Assembly (NCBI GenBank): GCA_002335175.1
Contig: DDCA01000001.1
Span: 372,001 to 436,000, forward strand
Reading direction: 5' to 3'
DNA: 64,000 nucleotides
DNA from: Candidatus Saccharibacteria bacterium UBA2018
GTDB lineage: Bacteria; Patescibacteriota; Saccharimonadia; Saccharimonadales; Saccharimonadaceae
The notes under the pieces are model-generated. The model did not search any database and was not told where the DNA came from. It saw nothing but the letters and a program-made list of their open reading frames with translations. Positions 41,103-50,260 of the stretch are shown here, in pieces; positions within the stretch are counted from its first letter, which is position 1, and every line of letters begins with the position of its first letter. A program made the position numbers and the translations under genes.

Positions 41103-42887
41103 TTACGGTGTCTTGTAAACCGGTACTTGTTCGGCTGCCCAGTAAATTACGTCTGCATAACGGTCTGTCTCGGCAGGCGTACCACCAACCCGTATGTCGG
41201 GCATCACGCTGGGACGGTATGCATATTGCATTACAACCTGGTAAAGCCCGATTGCGGGCGCGTCTTTTAGCCACTGTTCGGCAAATACTTTGTACTTTTC
41301 GTTTCTAAGCGCCGGCTCGCTGCGAGATCGGGCGCTGGCGAGGGCATCGTCACTGATGTCATTACGATAATTGGCAAAGTTGTACCCTAGCTGCGAAGCT
41401 TGTGATGAGTGCCAATACGCATACACGTCCGGATCGACTCCAATTACTAATTCATACAACAGAACGTCGAAGTCCCTACGCTGAAGCGTGTTTTGTACGA
41501 AGTCTTGCGTCACGGACGGGTCTTTAATTACCGTTCGTACTTCAATTCCTAGGCTGCGCCATTGCCCGGCTAATTCTTCGAGTGCGTTTTCGTAGTCAGA
41601 GTCTTTAACGGTTGCGACACTGAGGAGTAGCGGTACGCCTTTTTTCTGCCGAATCGCCTGGCCTTTTGGTATTTTCCAGCCTGCCTCGTCAAGCAATTTC
41701 TTGGCCTGAGCTACATTGTATTTCGGAATTTTGGGTACGTCTGCACCAGATATTTGGCCATTAATAAATGGTAAGTGAAGTTCCGGAACCGGCATATTGA
41801 GTGACCGTCGTACATCGGTTGTACTCGTCCCCACTTGGAGCGCTTTGCGGACTTTGCTGTCTGCGAGAATTTGGCTTTTGGCATTGAATATTGCGTAGAC
41901 ACCGCTATTTATAGGGTACTGCTTCACTACAAATGAATCGGGTAACGCTTCTGCATTCGCTATCCCGGCAGCGGCATTTACTTCACCTGTTTGGAGTGCA
42001 CGCGTCATATCATCCTGTTCGTTATACGCATGAAGCTCAAATCGCGTAAGCTTTGGAGTGCCGCGGTAATAGTTTTCAGATGCCGATAGGTTGGCAATTT
42101 TATGCTGGCGGTCGGGTGCAATTTGAAGCAGACGGAGCGTAAACGGTCCGCTGCCAACTGGTGATACACTGAACGCGTTTGAACGAATGGCGCCGGCGGG
42201 CACAGTTTCAAGGACATGTTTAGGCAGAACAGAAAAAGTCAGAGCATGCGGAAAGGAAGCGTAGGGAGCCGGAAGCGTAAATACCACCGTACGTGTATCG
42301 ATAGCATCGGCGCTCACATCTACCCAGTTGTTATACATCACCGACCGGACTTCTGGTGATTTCATAAGATCAACGGTAAACACAACATCGTCGGCAGTTA
42401 GTTTCACGTCATCACTCCAGGATACGTCATCGCGGATTGTTACTGTATATTTTTTACCGTCCGGGCTGACGGTCATAGATGTGGCTGCATCGTCAGCTAA
42501 GTTACCGGTATCGTCATAACGGTAAAGTGATGAGAATAAGAGCTTACTCGCCGATTGTTCAGCCGGAGTTGTGGCATAGAGTGGGTTAAGAGTACTGATG
42601 GGGCCAAGGACGGCTTCGGCAAACGTCCCGCCTTCTTTCCACGCCGTTGCTCGATACGCCTGCTGGTACCAATACATCTGGAGCGCAACCGCACCGATTA
42701 GAACAACTATAAGTAGCAGCCAAAGCGTAATATGCTGGCGTGCGCTGCGCAGCGAGTCAAGTTTGCTTAGTACAAACTTGTGCGCATGCCGAGCTGTAGT
42801 TGTCTCAGCCCGTCGAGCACGGCGAGAGAATTTTTTACTATCAAAGCCAAGCCGTTGAAAGCGCTTCCAACCTTTTTCGTCGGCCAC
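41103..42887 (-). CDS. Membrane-anchored peptide ABC transporter substrate-binding protein (SBP_bac_5)
   Basis: 594 residues. A basic cytoplasmic start (~60 residues) is followed by a membrane anchor (ITLWLLLIVVLIGAVALQMYW), not a lipobox. The rest is a family-5 binding protein: TLNPLYATTPAEQSASKLLFSSLYRYD opens the fold and DVVFTVDLMKSPEVR is the conserved segment. It should capture oligopeptides outside. No permease or ATPase genes are adjacent. For a host-dependent lineage, peptide scavenging is expected. It precedes secG in reverse order, 10 bp apart. Confidence 0.88.
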   Translation of the reverse strand: MADEKGWKRFQRLGFDSKKFSRRARRAETTTARHAHKFVLSKLDSLRSARQHITLWLLLIVVLIGAVALQMYWYQQAYRATAWKEGGTFAEAVLGPISTLNPLYATTPAEQSASKLLFSSLYRYDDTGNLADDAATSMTVSPDGKKYTVTIRDDVSWSDDVKLTADDVVFTVDLMKSPEVRSVMYNNWVDVSADAIDTRTVVFTLPAPYASFPHALTFSVLPKHVLETVPAGAIRSNAFSVSPVGSGPFTLRLLQIAPDRQHKIANLSASENYYRGTPKLTRFELHAYNEQDDMTRALQTGEVNAAAGIANAEALPDSFVVKQYPINSGVYAIFNAKSQILADSKVRKALQVGTSTTDVRRSLNMPVPELHLPFINGQISGADVPKIPKYNVAQAKKLLDEAGWKIPKGQAIRQKKGVPLLLSVATVKDSDYENALEELAGQWRSLGIEVRTVIKDPSVTQDFVQNTLQRRDFDVLLYELVIGVDPDVYAYWHSSQASQLGYNFANYRNDISDDALASARSRSEPALRNEKYKVFAEQWLKDAPAIGLYQVVMQYAYRPSVMPDIRVGGTPAETDRYADVIYWAAEQVPVYKTP

Positions 42888-42897
42888 CCTTCGTCAC

Positions 42898-43134
42898 CTA
42901 CCCGTTTACGCCAGGTAGTAATAGCCCGGCCAAAATAGACAAGGTAAAGACGACAGCCAATATGATTGTCGCTTCAAATAGGTTCTTGTCGAGTCCTCGC
43001 CGTGTAGTATATAGCTCGCCCGAGCTACCAAAACCGGCCCCTAGGCTGGCTCCGCGTTGCTGCAGCAGGATACAGACAATCATTAATACGCCTGAACCTA
43101 AGGTGACAAATTGTAGAATTGATCCAAGTTCCAT
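42898..43134 (-). CDS. secG: SecG preprotein translocase subunit
   Basis: 78 residues with two membrane segments (ILQFVTLGSGVLMIVCILLQ and LFEATIILAVVFTLSILAGL) and the central RGASLGAGFGSSGELYTTRRG, the conserved SecG loop. It supports SecA-driven export through SecYEG. TAATG overlaps the stop of the preceding gene. Confidence 0.9.
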   Translation of the reverse strand: MELGSILQFVTLGSGVLMIVCILLQQRGASLGAGFGSSGELYTTRRGLDKNLFEATIILAVVFTLSILAGLLLPGVNG

Positions 43135-43526
43135 TATGATTCCTTCCGGATTGATTCGTATCTGATTTCTAATGCACTACTTACAATATAGTTTATCAAA
43201 CTCAGGATAATTCCGGTAATGACCGAATGCCAAAATGTCATCTGTAAACCAGGCGTCAGGGCAAGTGAAATATAGACCATCAAACCGTTGACGATGAATG
43301 TGAATAGCCCTAGCGTCAGCAATATTGCCGGTAAAGACACCACTATAACAAGTGGGCGCAGGATACTGTTGATAATCGAAAAGATAAGCCCTGCAACCAA
43401 AAATACACCGGCACCAGCATCAATTGCGCCCACTTCATACCCTGTGCCGAACAGACGGACAGCAATCCAAAGGCCAAAAGAATTCAAAAGCCAGCGGATG
43501 AGAAATACGATTAATTGTCGTCTCAT
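43134..43526 (-). CDS. Phage-holin-4-like (Phage_holin_4_2/YvlD) membrane protein
   Basis: 130 residues with four membrane segments: FLIRWLLNSFGLWIAVRLF, VFLVAGLIFSIINSILRPLV, LPAILLTLGLFTFIVNGLMVY and a final GIILSLINYIVS. This is the YvlD family, widespread chromosomal proteins named after phage holins; no phage genes surround it. Role unknown. Its stop overlaps the secG start. Confidence 0.85.
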   Translation of the reverse strand: MRRQLIVFLIRWLLNSFGLWIAVRLFGTGYEVGAIDAGAGVFLVAGLIFSIINSILRPLVIVVSLPAILLTLGLFTFIVNGLMVYISLALTPGLQMTFWHSVITGIILSLINYIVSSALEIRYESIRKES

Positions 43527-43552
43527 AGATTACTTTCAGTATACATGTCGCT

Positions 43553-44752
43553 CTATAGTCCTGTCGATAACTTGGCACTTAGGTTTTGAGGGCCGGAGGA
43601 AGTTATCAAAATATCATCTTCGATACGGACACCAATGGATTCTTCAGGAATATAAATTCCCGGCTCTACCGTTAGAACCATATTCTCTTCAAAATGTTTT
43701 GGTCCTCCAAGACTATCGTGAACATCAATACCGAGACCATGACTGATTGCGTGGGGGAAGTAACGGCGTAAGCTTGTTTCGTCCTTATATAGCCCGAGTT
43801 CCCGCAAGGCATCCTTCATAATCTCATCAACCGAAGCTTGATACGATTCGATCGATACATGTGGTGCAAGAAGGTTAATTACCCGTTTATGAGCAGTCTC
43901 TACCGCGCTATGCACCTCACGTTGGCGCTTCGTAGCATCACCACGAGCATATGTCCGGGTAATATCCGCCGCGTAGCCACCATATGTAGCACCAACGTCC
44001 ATCAGCACGAATTGCCTCGAAGACAGCTTAGCCTGATTGTGGTTGTAATGGAGCGTACAAGCGTGTAATCCGCTTGCGACGATAGGATCGTAAGCGTGTC
44101 CAGACGAGCCGGTCGACCGAAAGGCATAACTAAAATCTGCTTCTATTTCATATTCATATGCATATTCGTTTATTTTTTCGCGAACCTGACGAAAGGCTCC
44201 GACGGTCAGATTGACTGCCTTGCGTATAGCTGCAGTCTCCACCGGCTGCTTGATGGCGCGCATTTTAGCAAGCTCAAGTCGACAATCTTGCACACGTTCG
44301 AATATACGTTCAAGCATTTGATGATTTTTTGTAATCGACGGGTTGAGTGCAAAATTAAACTGGTCGGCATGCGCAGACTGGCCTACAGTATAGGCAACAC
44401 TGTGGCGCTTGGCGAGTGAATGAAGTAACTGTAGACCTTCATCAGCCGAAACAACACTGTTAACCCCACTAATTTGCTTCGCTTTATTTGGATCGAGTGA
44501 GCCATCAAATGTTCGGTGGACTTCGCTTATCTCTGGCATGACTAGCCAACTTCTTTGCTGCATACCATCAATTATTAGCAACCAGTCAGGTTCTTCAACT
44601 CCAGATAAGTACCAAAAGTTCGACTCCTGCTGGAATAAGTGAGCTGCGTCATTCGTTCGCTGCATTCGGCTGTAGGCTGAAAGAACAATCAGACCACCGT
44701 TTAATACAGCTGCTATATTACTGCGATTAGCGATATGGAATGCGGTGTCCAT
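43553..44752 (-). CDS. pepP: Xaa-Pro aminopeptidase (M24B)
   Basis: 399 residues: N-terminal creatinase-like domain (SRMQRTNDAAHLFQQESNF) and a pita-bread catalytic domain with the five metal ligands in LMDVGATYGGYAADITRTY, ISHGLGIDVHD, LTVEPGIYIPE and GVRIEDDIL. It removes N-terminal residues before proline. Cytosolic; likely to process scavenged peptides, in line with the nearby binding protein. Confidence 0.93.
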   Translation of the reverse strand: MDTAFHIANRSNIAAVLNGGLIVLSAYSRMQRTNDAAHLFQQESNFWYLSGVEEPDWLLIIDGMQQRSWLVMPEISEVHRTFDGSLDPNKAKQISGVNSVVSADEGLQLLHSLAKRHSVAYTVGQSAHADQFNFALNPSITKNHQMLERIFERVQDCRLELAKMRAIKQPVETAAIRKAVNLTVGAFRQVREKINEYAYEYEIEADFSYAFRSTGSSGHAYDPIVASGLHACTLHYNHNQAKLSSRQFVLMDVGATYGGYAADITRTYARGDATKRQREVHSAVETAHKRVINLLAPHVSIESYQASVDEIMKDALRELGLYKDETSLRRYFPHAISHGLGIDVHDSLGGPKHFEENMVLTVEPGIYIPEESIGVRIEDDILITSSGPQNLSAKLSTGL

Positions 44753-44820
44753 CTATTTATTCTAGCATCAGACACATGACGAGATTGTGGCAAAGCCTGG
44801 CTGGTCAATACGTATAAACG

Positions 44821-45519
44821 CTAGCTATAGCAATCCGCACCGTAGAAGGTCACTACCTCGTTGGTAGGATCTGAATACTCGTCTGAGGTATTGATATACT
44901 CCACTGTAATATCATACGAGCCGCCCCCACCGCCTGGGCCAAGATCGTACACAAATGTCCCTTCACTGGATAAGTCATTCGGTACGATTGCATCAATTTC
45001 ATCTTGGGCACCAGGATTTATAACCACATGGAATGATGGGATCGCAGACGATGCAAGGCTAGGCCAACCAATATTGTAGCCACCGCTCTCCTGGGCACAG
45101 CCCCATATTGAGGTTGGTCCGGCGTATGATCCGCCGCCGCCTCCTCCGCCGCCAGCAGCACAGGTACCTTGTAGCGGTGTCTGGCCTGATGCAGAATTGA
45201 CATAGTACTGCACGGATGAAATCCGTGTACTTTGCGCCTGTATGCAATATGTAGTCGCGTTGCCGCTGAAATAAGTAACCGATACACCAGAACCTGGTTT
45301 AAAGCTGCTAGGAATAGAGGTTGGGTAGCCACTACCAAAATTCTTCGCACTTTCCATTGCAGACGCTGCCTGCCTTAGATCAGATTGAACTTCCTTTTGC
45401 GCAGCACTGGCACTCCAACTCCTCCATGCAAAGGTTGACACCGCGGCAATAATCCCAACAACAGTGATTACTACTATCAGTTCGATAATTGTAAACGCCG
45501 GGTGGAACTTGTATTTCAT
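44821..45519 (-). CDS. Type IV pilin-like protein with glycine run
   Basis: 232 residues. The class III signal FTIIELIVVITVVGIIAAV near the N-terminus shows a type IV prepilin; the leader is short (KYKFHPA). The rest is Ser/Gly/Tyr-rich with a run of eight glycines (GTCAAGGGGGGGGSYAG) and GPGGGGGSYDITVEY. Cysteines at YCIQ, GTC, WGC and DCYS could form disulfides. Type IV pili in this lineage mediate host attachment and motility. No assembly genes are in this window. Confidence 0.85.
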   Translation of the reverse strand: MKYKFHPAFTIIELIVVITVVGIIAAVSTFAWRSWSASAAQKEVQSDLRQAASAMESAKNFGSGYPTSIPSSFKPGSGVSVTYFSGNATTYCIQAQSTRISSVQYYVNSASGQTPLQGTCAAGGGGGGGGSYAGPTSIWGCAQESGGYNIGWPSLASSAIPSFHVVINPGAQDEIDAIVPNDLSSEGTFVYDLGPGGGGGSYDITVEYINTSDEYSDPTNEVVTFYGADCYS

Positions 45520-45566
45520 GGTATCCTACTGGTAATTGGTTTGGTACCGTCAGTATACCATGAGCA

Positions 45567-47048
45567 TTATGGACGTTCCAGATACCGTATGATGGTTTGG
45601 GCTTTTTGCGTACCGACTACTTTGGCAATGTCTGCAGCGTTGGCTGATTGAAGCGTTCTCATACTTCCAAATACTTTTATGAGCTTCTTTCGGGTTGCCG
45701 GTCCCACCCCTGGGATTTCTTCAAGAGTATTAGCAGTTTGCTTTTTTCGTTTTAAGACCGTGTGGTAGCTAACGGCAAATCGGTGAGACTCATCACGGAT
45801 TCTTTGCAGTAACTTCACCACATGTGAGCTATGCGGCAAGTTAATAAGCGTGAAATCTTCCGTTACAGTGGTGTAGCCGTCGAGAGCTTCGAGTTTCGAC
45901 TTATTAAGAATGACGTTCGATTTACTATGATGGATAACAATCTGCTCTTCACGCTTGGCGAGGCCAATAAATGGCATCGCTTGTTCGCGCCCGTCACGCG
46001 CCTTAATGGCGGCCTCTAGCTGGCCTTTTCCGCCATCTATTACGACGAGGTTTGGTGTTCCCCAGGCAGACAAATTTTTCGGACTAAAGCGCCGTGTAAT
46101 CGTTTCGTTCATATTGTAGAAGTCGTTATTATGTTCAATCTTTGTTTTGAACTTACGGTATTGTGCCCGGTCACTTGCGCCATTTGTAAACACGACCATA
46201 CTGGCAACGACATTCGTCCCGCCCATATGCGAAATGTCATAGCCTTCGATTCGTTTCGGTATTACCTTTAGTCCCAAGAGCTCTACGAGGTCATTAAGCG
46301 CCTTGTCTTTTGAAATATCGAGGAACTCGCTATCACCAAACATCACTCGCCGCTGCAGTTCACGCATTGCATTCAGCTTGTTGCGGTAGGTAACAGCCTT
46401 TTCAAAGTCTTGCTCTTTTGCCGCTTGCTTCATTGTAGTTTCAAGTTCTTTCATAAGAGCGACCCGGTTGCCTTTTATGTAACTAACGAGCTTCCGGAGA
46501 TTCTGCTTATAGGTTTCTGGCCCCTCTTCGAATTTCGGGCTAAGACCGAGGTCCTGCTCTAGTTTTGACATCCGTTTTTCAGGCGGCTTAGTTAAGTAAG
46601 GATACACCCTACGCAAATGCCGTAGAGCAGTTTTGACTGGCAAACCGTTATAGAACGGACCGTAGTAGTCGGCGCCGTCATCGCTTGGATTACGCGTAAA
46701 GCAAACGTACGGCCATTCGTTTTTCATATCAATTCTAATAAATAATTGGCTTTTGTCGTCCCGAAGCAAAATGTTATAGCGCGGCATATAGCGCTTGACC
46801 ATCTCGCTTTCTAGGAACAGTGCGTCAATCTCACTCTCAGTCTCTACCCAGTCTGTGTCATGAATTTCGTTAACCAATGCCAACGTCTTCACATCAAAAT
46901 TCCGCGAACTTTGAAAGTACTGTCGTACACGATTTTTAAGCACGGCCGCTTTGCCGACATAAATAATCTCTCCGGATTTCGACTTGTGGAAGTAAACTCC
47001 GGGTGAACGTGGCAGATCTTTTAGTTTGGCTTCGAGGATTTTATTCAC
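45567..47048 (-). CDS. uvrC: Excinuclease ABC subunit C, short form
   Basis: 493 residues, about 100 shorter than the common 600. The GIY-YIG domain at the N-terminus (SPGVYFHKSKSGEIIYVGKA), a UVR domain (MKQAAKEQDFEKAVTYRNK), the RNase H-like 5' nuclease region (GYDISHMGGTNVVASMVVF, VVIDGGKGQ) and a C-terminal HhH (EEIPGVGPATRKKLIKVFGS) are all present. It makes both incisions in nucleotide excision repair, with UvrA encoded at 55.5 kb. The cysteine-rich zone between the first two domains is missing. Confidence 0.95.
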   Translation of the reverse strand: MNKILEAKLKDLPRSPGVYFHKSKSGEIIYVGKAAVLKNRVRQYFQSSRNFDVKTLALVNEIHDTDWVETESEIDALFLESEMVKRYMPRYNILLRDDKSQLFIRIDMKNEWPYVCFTRNPSDDGADYYGPFYNGLPVKTALRHLRRVYPYLTKPPEKRMSKLEQDLGLSPKFEEGPETYKQNLRKLVSYIKGNRVALMKELETTMKQAAKEQDFEKAVTYRNKLNAMRELQRRVMFGDSEFLDISKDKALNDLVELLGLKVIPKRIEGYDISHMGGTNVVASMVVFTNGASDRAQYRKFKTKIEHNNDFYNMNETITRRFSPKNLSAWGTPNLVVIDGGKGQLEAAIKARDGREQAMPFIGLAKREEQIVIHHSKSNVILNKSKLEALDGYTTVTEDFTLINLPHSSHVVKLLQRIRDESHRFAVSYHTVLKRKKQTANTLEEIPGVGPATRKKLIKVFGSMRTLQSANAADIAKVVGTQKAQTIIRYLERP

Positions 47049-47098
47049 TACCTAATTATACCTTCGGTAGCCCATGCTCGCTAGCAACCATAAAAAAC

Positions 47099-47569
47099 CT
47101 ACTTAGCGGCTTCGAGTGCTGCAATGTCGACTTTTTTCATTTGCATGAATGCGGCGAACTGTTTACTATTCAGCTCTGCCATCCGCTGCTCCGGCGTAAT
47201 TTGCCAGCTTAGGCCATATTTGTCTTTGCACCAACCGCATTGTTCACTTTCTGGGACATGCGACAGTTTTTCCCAGAAATAGTCGATTTCCGCCTGATCC
47301 GCACAGTCAACCATTAGTGAGATGGCTTCATTGAATTTAAAGATTGGACCACCGTTGAGTGCCATAAACTTTTGTCCAGCCAGTTCGAATTCGACCGTCA
47401 AGACTTTGCCCGCAAAATCTTTTTGAAAATCTGCTAGCCCCTCCTCGGGGTAGTGAGTTATTCTCGTGACTTTGCTATCGCCGCCAAATACCTCGCAGTA
47501 AAAGTTCGCGGCTTCCTCTGCCTGGGTGCCAAACCATAGGCATGGAGTTATTTTTTGTACGGTTGCCAT
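47099..47569 (-). CDS. VOC-family PhnB-like protein
   Basis: 156 residues of the vicinal-oxygen-chelate fold, subfamily 3-dmu-9_3-mt (PhnB): TPCLWFGTQAEEAANFYCEVFGG at the start and CGWCKDKYGLSWQITPEQ near the end. These bind metal and small molecules but are mostly uncharacterised. Next to DUF1801, SRPBCC and ArsR genes, a familiar accessory cluster. Starts 9 bp after DUF1801. Confidence 0.85.
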   Translation of the reverse strand: MATVQKITPCLWFGTQAEEAANFYCEVFGGDSKVTRITHYPEEGLADFQKDFAGKVLTVEFELAGQKFMALNGGPIFKFNEAISLMVDCADQAEIDYFWEKLSHVPESEQCGWCKDKYGLSWQITPEQRMAELNSKQFAAFMQMKKVDIAALEAAK

Positions 47570-47578
47570 ATGTTCTCC

Positions 47579-47929
47579 TTACTTTCTTAATTGTTCCGCC
47601 CTGTATTGGGCAATGCGTTTGACTAGATCGAGCGGCAGTGGCTGATCAAGCGGAAATTGTACCGAACCTTTGCCGCGCTTATATTTACTGAGCTCGGGTT
47701 CAAACTCGGCATGACCATCAGGTGTCGCATAAAAGCCAATGTGGTGCTTACCGGCACCGAAATGCACCATGTTCTTGCCGTTTATTCGGAACGTTGGCAA
47801 GCCGTAGCTGATTGCCTCGGTAGCTTCGGGTACGGCTTCGTGTATTGCCGTGCGCATCTGTTTGAGCAAATCTTGGATTGGCTCGTCATACGTTGCTATG
47901 CATTCGTCAATACTTGTTGGAGTATTCAC
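47579..47929 (-). CDS. DUF1801 (YdhG-like) protein
   Basis: 116 residues with SIDECIATYDEPIQDLLKQM and EAISYGLPTFRINGKNMVHF, the DUF1801 signature, and a C-terminal RIAQYRAEQLRK. The fold is frataxin-like and possibly iron-binding. Function unknown; next to the VOC gene. Confidence 0.85.
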   Translation of the reverse strand: MNTPTSIDECIATYDEPIQDLLKQMRTAIHEAVPEATEAISYGLPTFRINGKNMVHFGAGKHHIGFYATPDGHAEFEPELSKYKRGKGSVQFPLDQPLPLDLVKRIAQYRAEQLRK

Positions 47930-47978
47930 GATTTATCCTTTCCGTCAGCCGCTTTGTTTGGCTTATTTTGGAGCGACA

Positions 47979-49394
47979 TTAACCCGCCACTCCTTCTTGG
48001 ACGGCTTTCGGTAGCGTTGGTGGATTGCCGCCCCCATCCTTACTCACGCTATCAAGATACTTTGCAGACAGTTCACGGTACTGACGACTGGCCAGCGCTA
48101 ACAGGGTTGCGGCGAGCCCAATAATTGCCGTCAGGATGAACAGTAGAGCAATGCCTCGGTTAATACCAGTGCCAAACCAGCTACCTATCAGGCTGACGCC
48201 GGCTCCCGTCGTCATATATGGGATAAAGATAAACTGAGCAACCGGACTAATGGCAAAGGCCGTTAGGGGACTAGCTGCCTGCTCCATGCTCTGCGCAAAG
48301 CCGAATACCCGGCCCTGCCGTTCGAATGGCACTACCCGCTGCAAGATAGTTTGTTCGGCAGCCTCTGCGTATGGAATGATGTACATGTAGACCAGCATAC
48401 CGATAGCAAGCATAGGGATACTCGCCTGCAGTGGGAATAGTATCGTAATACTCCACATAATCACGTTAACAAGTAGCAATGTCTTTAGAGGATTTTTGCC
48501 AAGCCCGGTCTTGGCAATTATTAGCCCGCCGAAGATAAAGCCGGTTGACAGGACCGCCCACAGGAATCCCCACGCCTGGACAGTCATAAGCTCCAACCCG
48601 TAGGCGTCCATGAGCGCCATGAACACACCACCCAGAAAGTTATTAAACGTCGAGAACAAGATGAGAGCCCACAATCCCGGTACTTTGCGCACCAGTCTGA
48701 ACGTTCCTTTTAAGTCGACTTTTCTGTCCGGCGGTTCTTGGCCTTCAATGTGAACAACACCTTTTTCTGGGACCTTCACGAACCATAAGTGAACAATGCT
48801 GAGCGCAAGGATGGCGACAGCAAGAACAAGTGTGCTCAGCATGCCGTTCCAAGCAACTAACAAACCACTGAGCGCGCTGGTAACAAGAAAGCTGACGCCG
48901 CTGGCACTTCCGACTAGTCCATTAGCTTTGTCGCGGCGGTCTTCTGGTATTAGTATCGTAACAAGTGTAGGCATAGCGATAGTACGAATGTTACCGATGA
49001 TTACGCCAGCCATAAGTAGGGTTACAAATGTCCACAGGGTGACACTTGTCGGATCGCTAAAAACAGTTTTGTCGACAGACAGGTATACCGCGAGTGCGGC
49101 AGCGTATGTCGTTAAGCTGGCAGCACTCGACAGCTGCATGACTGTCTTTTTCTTGTGATGGTCGACAAGGCTTCCAAACCAGATTCCGCTGGCTGCCGTG
49201 AAGACAAGAAAGATGCCGGCAATGATACCGGTCGCAAAGACCGATTTAGTACTCAGGTAGGTATAGAACGTGATCGCAAACCATACCGTAAAGTTCATGA
49301 CCGACACAAACAGCGTATTCAACAAAAGCTGCAGAAATGTCCGGGTATTGTCGGCATGAAAATCGAGCTCAGGCGTTTTAGCTGCCTTGGACAT
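47979..49394 (-). CDS. Major facilitator superfamily transporter
   Basis: 471 residues with about 12 membrane segments; GSLVDHHKKKT in the 2-3 loop is the MFS signature (G-x3-D-x2-K/R). The sequence resembles drug/multi-solute exporters of the MFS_3 type. The 3' end of the SRPBCC gene overlaps its start by 17 bp, so they form a unit with the ArsR gene. Substrate unknown. Confidence 0.85.
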   Translation of the reverse strand: MSKAAKTPELDFHADNTRTFLQLLLNTLFVSVMNFTVWFAITFYTYLSTKSVFATGIIAGIFLVFTAASGIWFGSLVDHHKKKTVMQLSSAASLTTYAAALAVYLSVDKTVFSDPTSVTLWTFVTLLMAGVIIGNIRTIAMPTLVTILIPEDRRDKANGLVGSASGVSFLVTSALSGLLVAWNGMLSTLVLAVAILALSIVHLWFVKVPEKGVVHIEGQEPPDRKVDLKGTFRLVRKVPGLWALILFSTFNNFLGGVFMALMDAYGLELMTVQAWGFLWAVLSTGFIFGGLIIAKTGLGKNPLKTLLLVNVIMWSITILFPLQASIPMLAIGMLVYMYIIPYAEAAEQTILQRVVPFERQGRVFGFAQSMEQAASPLTAFAISPVAQFIFIPYMTTGAGVSLIGSWFGTGINRGIALLFILTAIIGLAATLLALASRQYRELSAKYLDSVSKDGGGNPPTLPKAVQEGVAG

Positions 49395-49887
49395 ACTCTT
49401 CCAACCTGTCCCAAGTTTCGCTTAATCCTTCGACCATGCCCATGTTAACGAGTTGGTCATAGGCTTCCCGGCTTTCGCATGTCGTTGTTCCGGTCACTCG
49501 GGTTTTACCGTCGACCGTTTCAAAATTCATGGTCGTCTCGGTCTTTGGCATTGACTCGTTTATTGCACCTGTCTCGTCCGAGAAGTAGTCGATATAAGTA
49601 AATCCGTTCGGCTGGTCGATGGTATTGTACTGCATGATGCCCCACGATGTCTGACCGAACCATTCACCCTGATTCTCATCGACACATTTCATACCATAGT
49701 GCCAGCGTCCTCCCGGTTCAAAATTGAATTCTTTGGTTTCAGTTTGCCAGCCGCGTGGGCCCCACCATTTTGCTAGCGCATCGGCATTCGAGAATGCATT
49801 AAATACCCGCTCTTGAGTAGCATCAAACGTTCGTTCAAATACCAGTTGGTTAGTCTCCGGTTTTTTAGTAACGATTGTTTTGTCCAT
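49378..49887 (-). CDS. SRPBCC (AHSA1-like) protein
   Basis: 169 residues: FERTFDATQERVFNAFSNADALAKWWGP is the AHSA1 signature, with WRY-type core NFEPGGRWHYGMK. A START-like fold with a hydrophobic pocket; often paired with ArsR repressors, as here (1-bp overlap). Confidence 0.9.
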   Translation of the reverse strand: MDKTIVTKKPETNQLVFERTFDATQERVFNAFSNADALAKWWGPRGWQTETKEFNFEPGGRWHYGMKCVDENQGEWFGQTSWGIMQYNTIDQPNGFTYIDYFSDETGAINESMPKTETTMNFETVDGKTRVTGTTTCESREAYDQLVNMGMVEGLSETWDRLEEYVQGS

Positions 49888-50210
49888 TATCCCTCCTTCA
49901 AGTAATTATCCAGTGCGTCTAGCCGTTCGCCCCACAGCTCTTCGTACTGCTTTATATATGCGGCAGCTTCACGCATACCTTCGGGTTTGGTAGTCACGTA
50001 GTTGTACCTCCCCTCCTTACGCTTACGAATCAAGCCAGCCTCTAAAAGTACCTTCAAGTGCTTCGAAATAGCGGCCAGACTAATATCATAATCAAGTGCG
50101 ATTTGATTAACGGTAAGCTCAACGTCACTGACGCGCTCCAAGATGTCACGGCGAATTGGATCAGCCAAAGCCGCGAAAATATTATCGATACGCATTGCAT
50201 ATTCAACCAT
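49887..50210 (-). CDS. ArsR-family transcriptional repressor
   Basis: 107 residues from ATG 50210; an alternative start at 50195 (MRIDNIFAALADPIRRDIL) is more like the family and would leave a palindromic operator upstream. Winged HTH with VNQIALDYDISLAAISKHLKVL and a basic wing RKRKEGRYNY. It lacks the metal-binding cysteine pairs of ArsR/SmtB sensors, as usual in the SRPBCC-linked group (the first gene of a unit with SRPBCC and MFS). Confidence 0.9.
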   Translation of the reverse strand: MVEYAMRIDNIFAALADPIRRDILERVSDVELTVNQIALDYDISLAAISKHLKVLLEAGLIRKRKEGRYNYVTTKPEGMREAAAYIKQYEELWGERLDALDNYLKEG

Positions 50211-50220
50211 ATGGTTAAAT
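50205..50220 (-). promoter_or_regulatory. Palindromic operator candidate at the ArsR start
   Basis: AACCATATGGTT is a perfect 12-bp palindrome embedded in a slightly longer imperfect one. It covers the first possible ATG. A repressor such as the ArsR product could bind here and silence its own unit. Confidence 0.55.
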
Positions 50221-50260
50221 GTTACTCCAGCATTTTACGTTTGTCAACTTTTTTGCTGTT

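Noticed and set aside
43134..43526. Prophage interpretation of the holin-like gene
   Set aside because: The YvlD/holin-4-2 family is chromosomal and widespread; surrounding genes are core, with no other phage genes.
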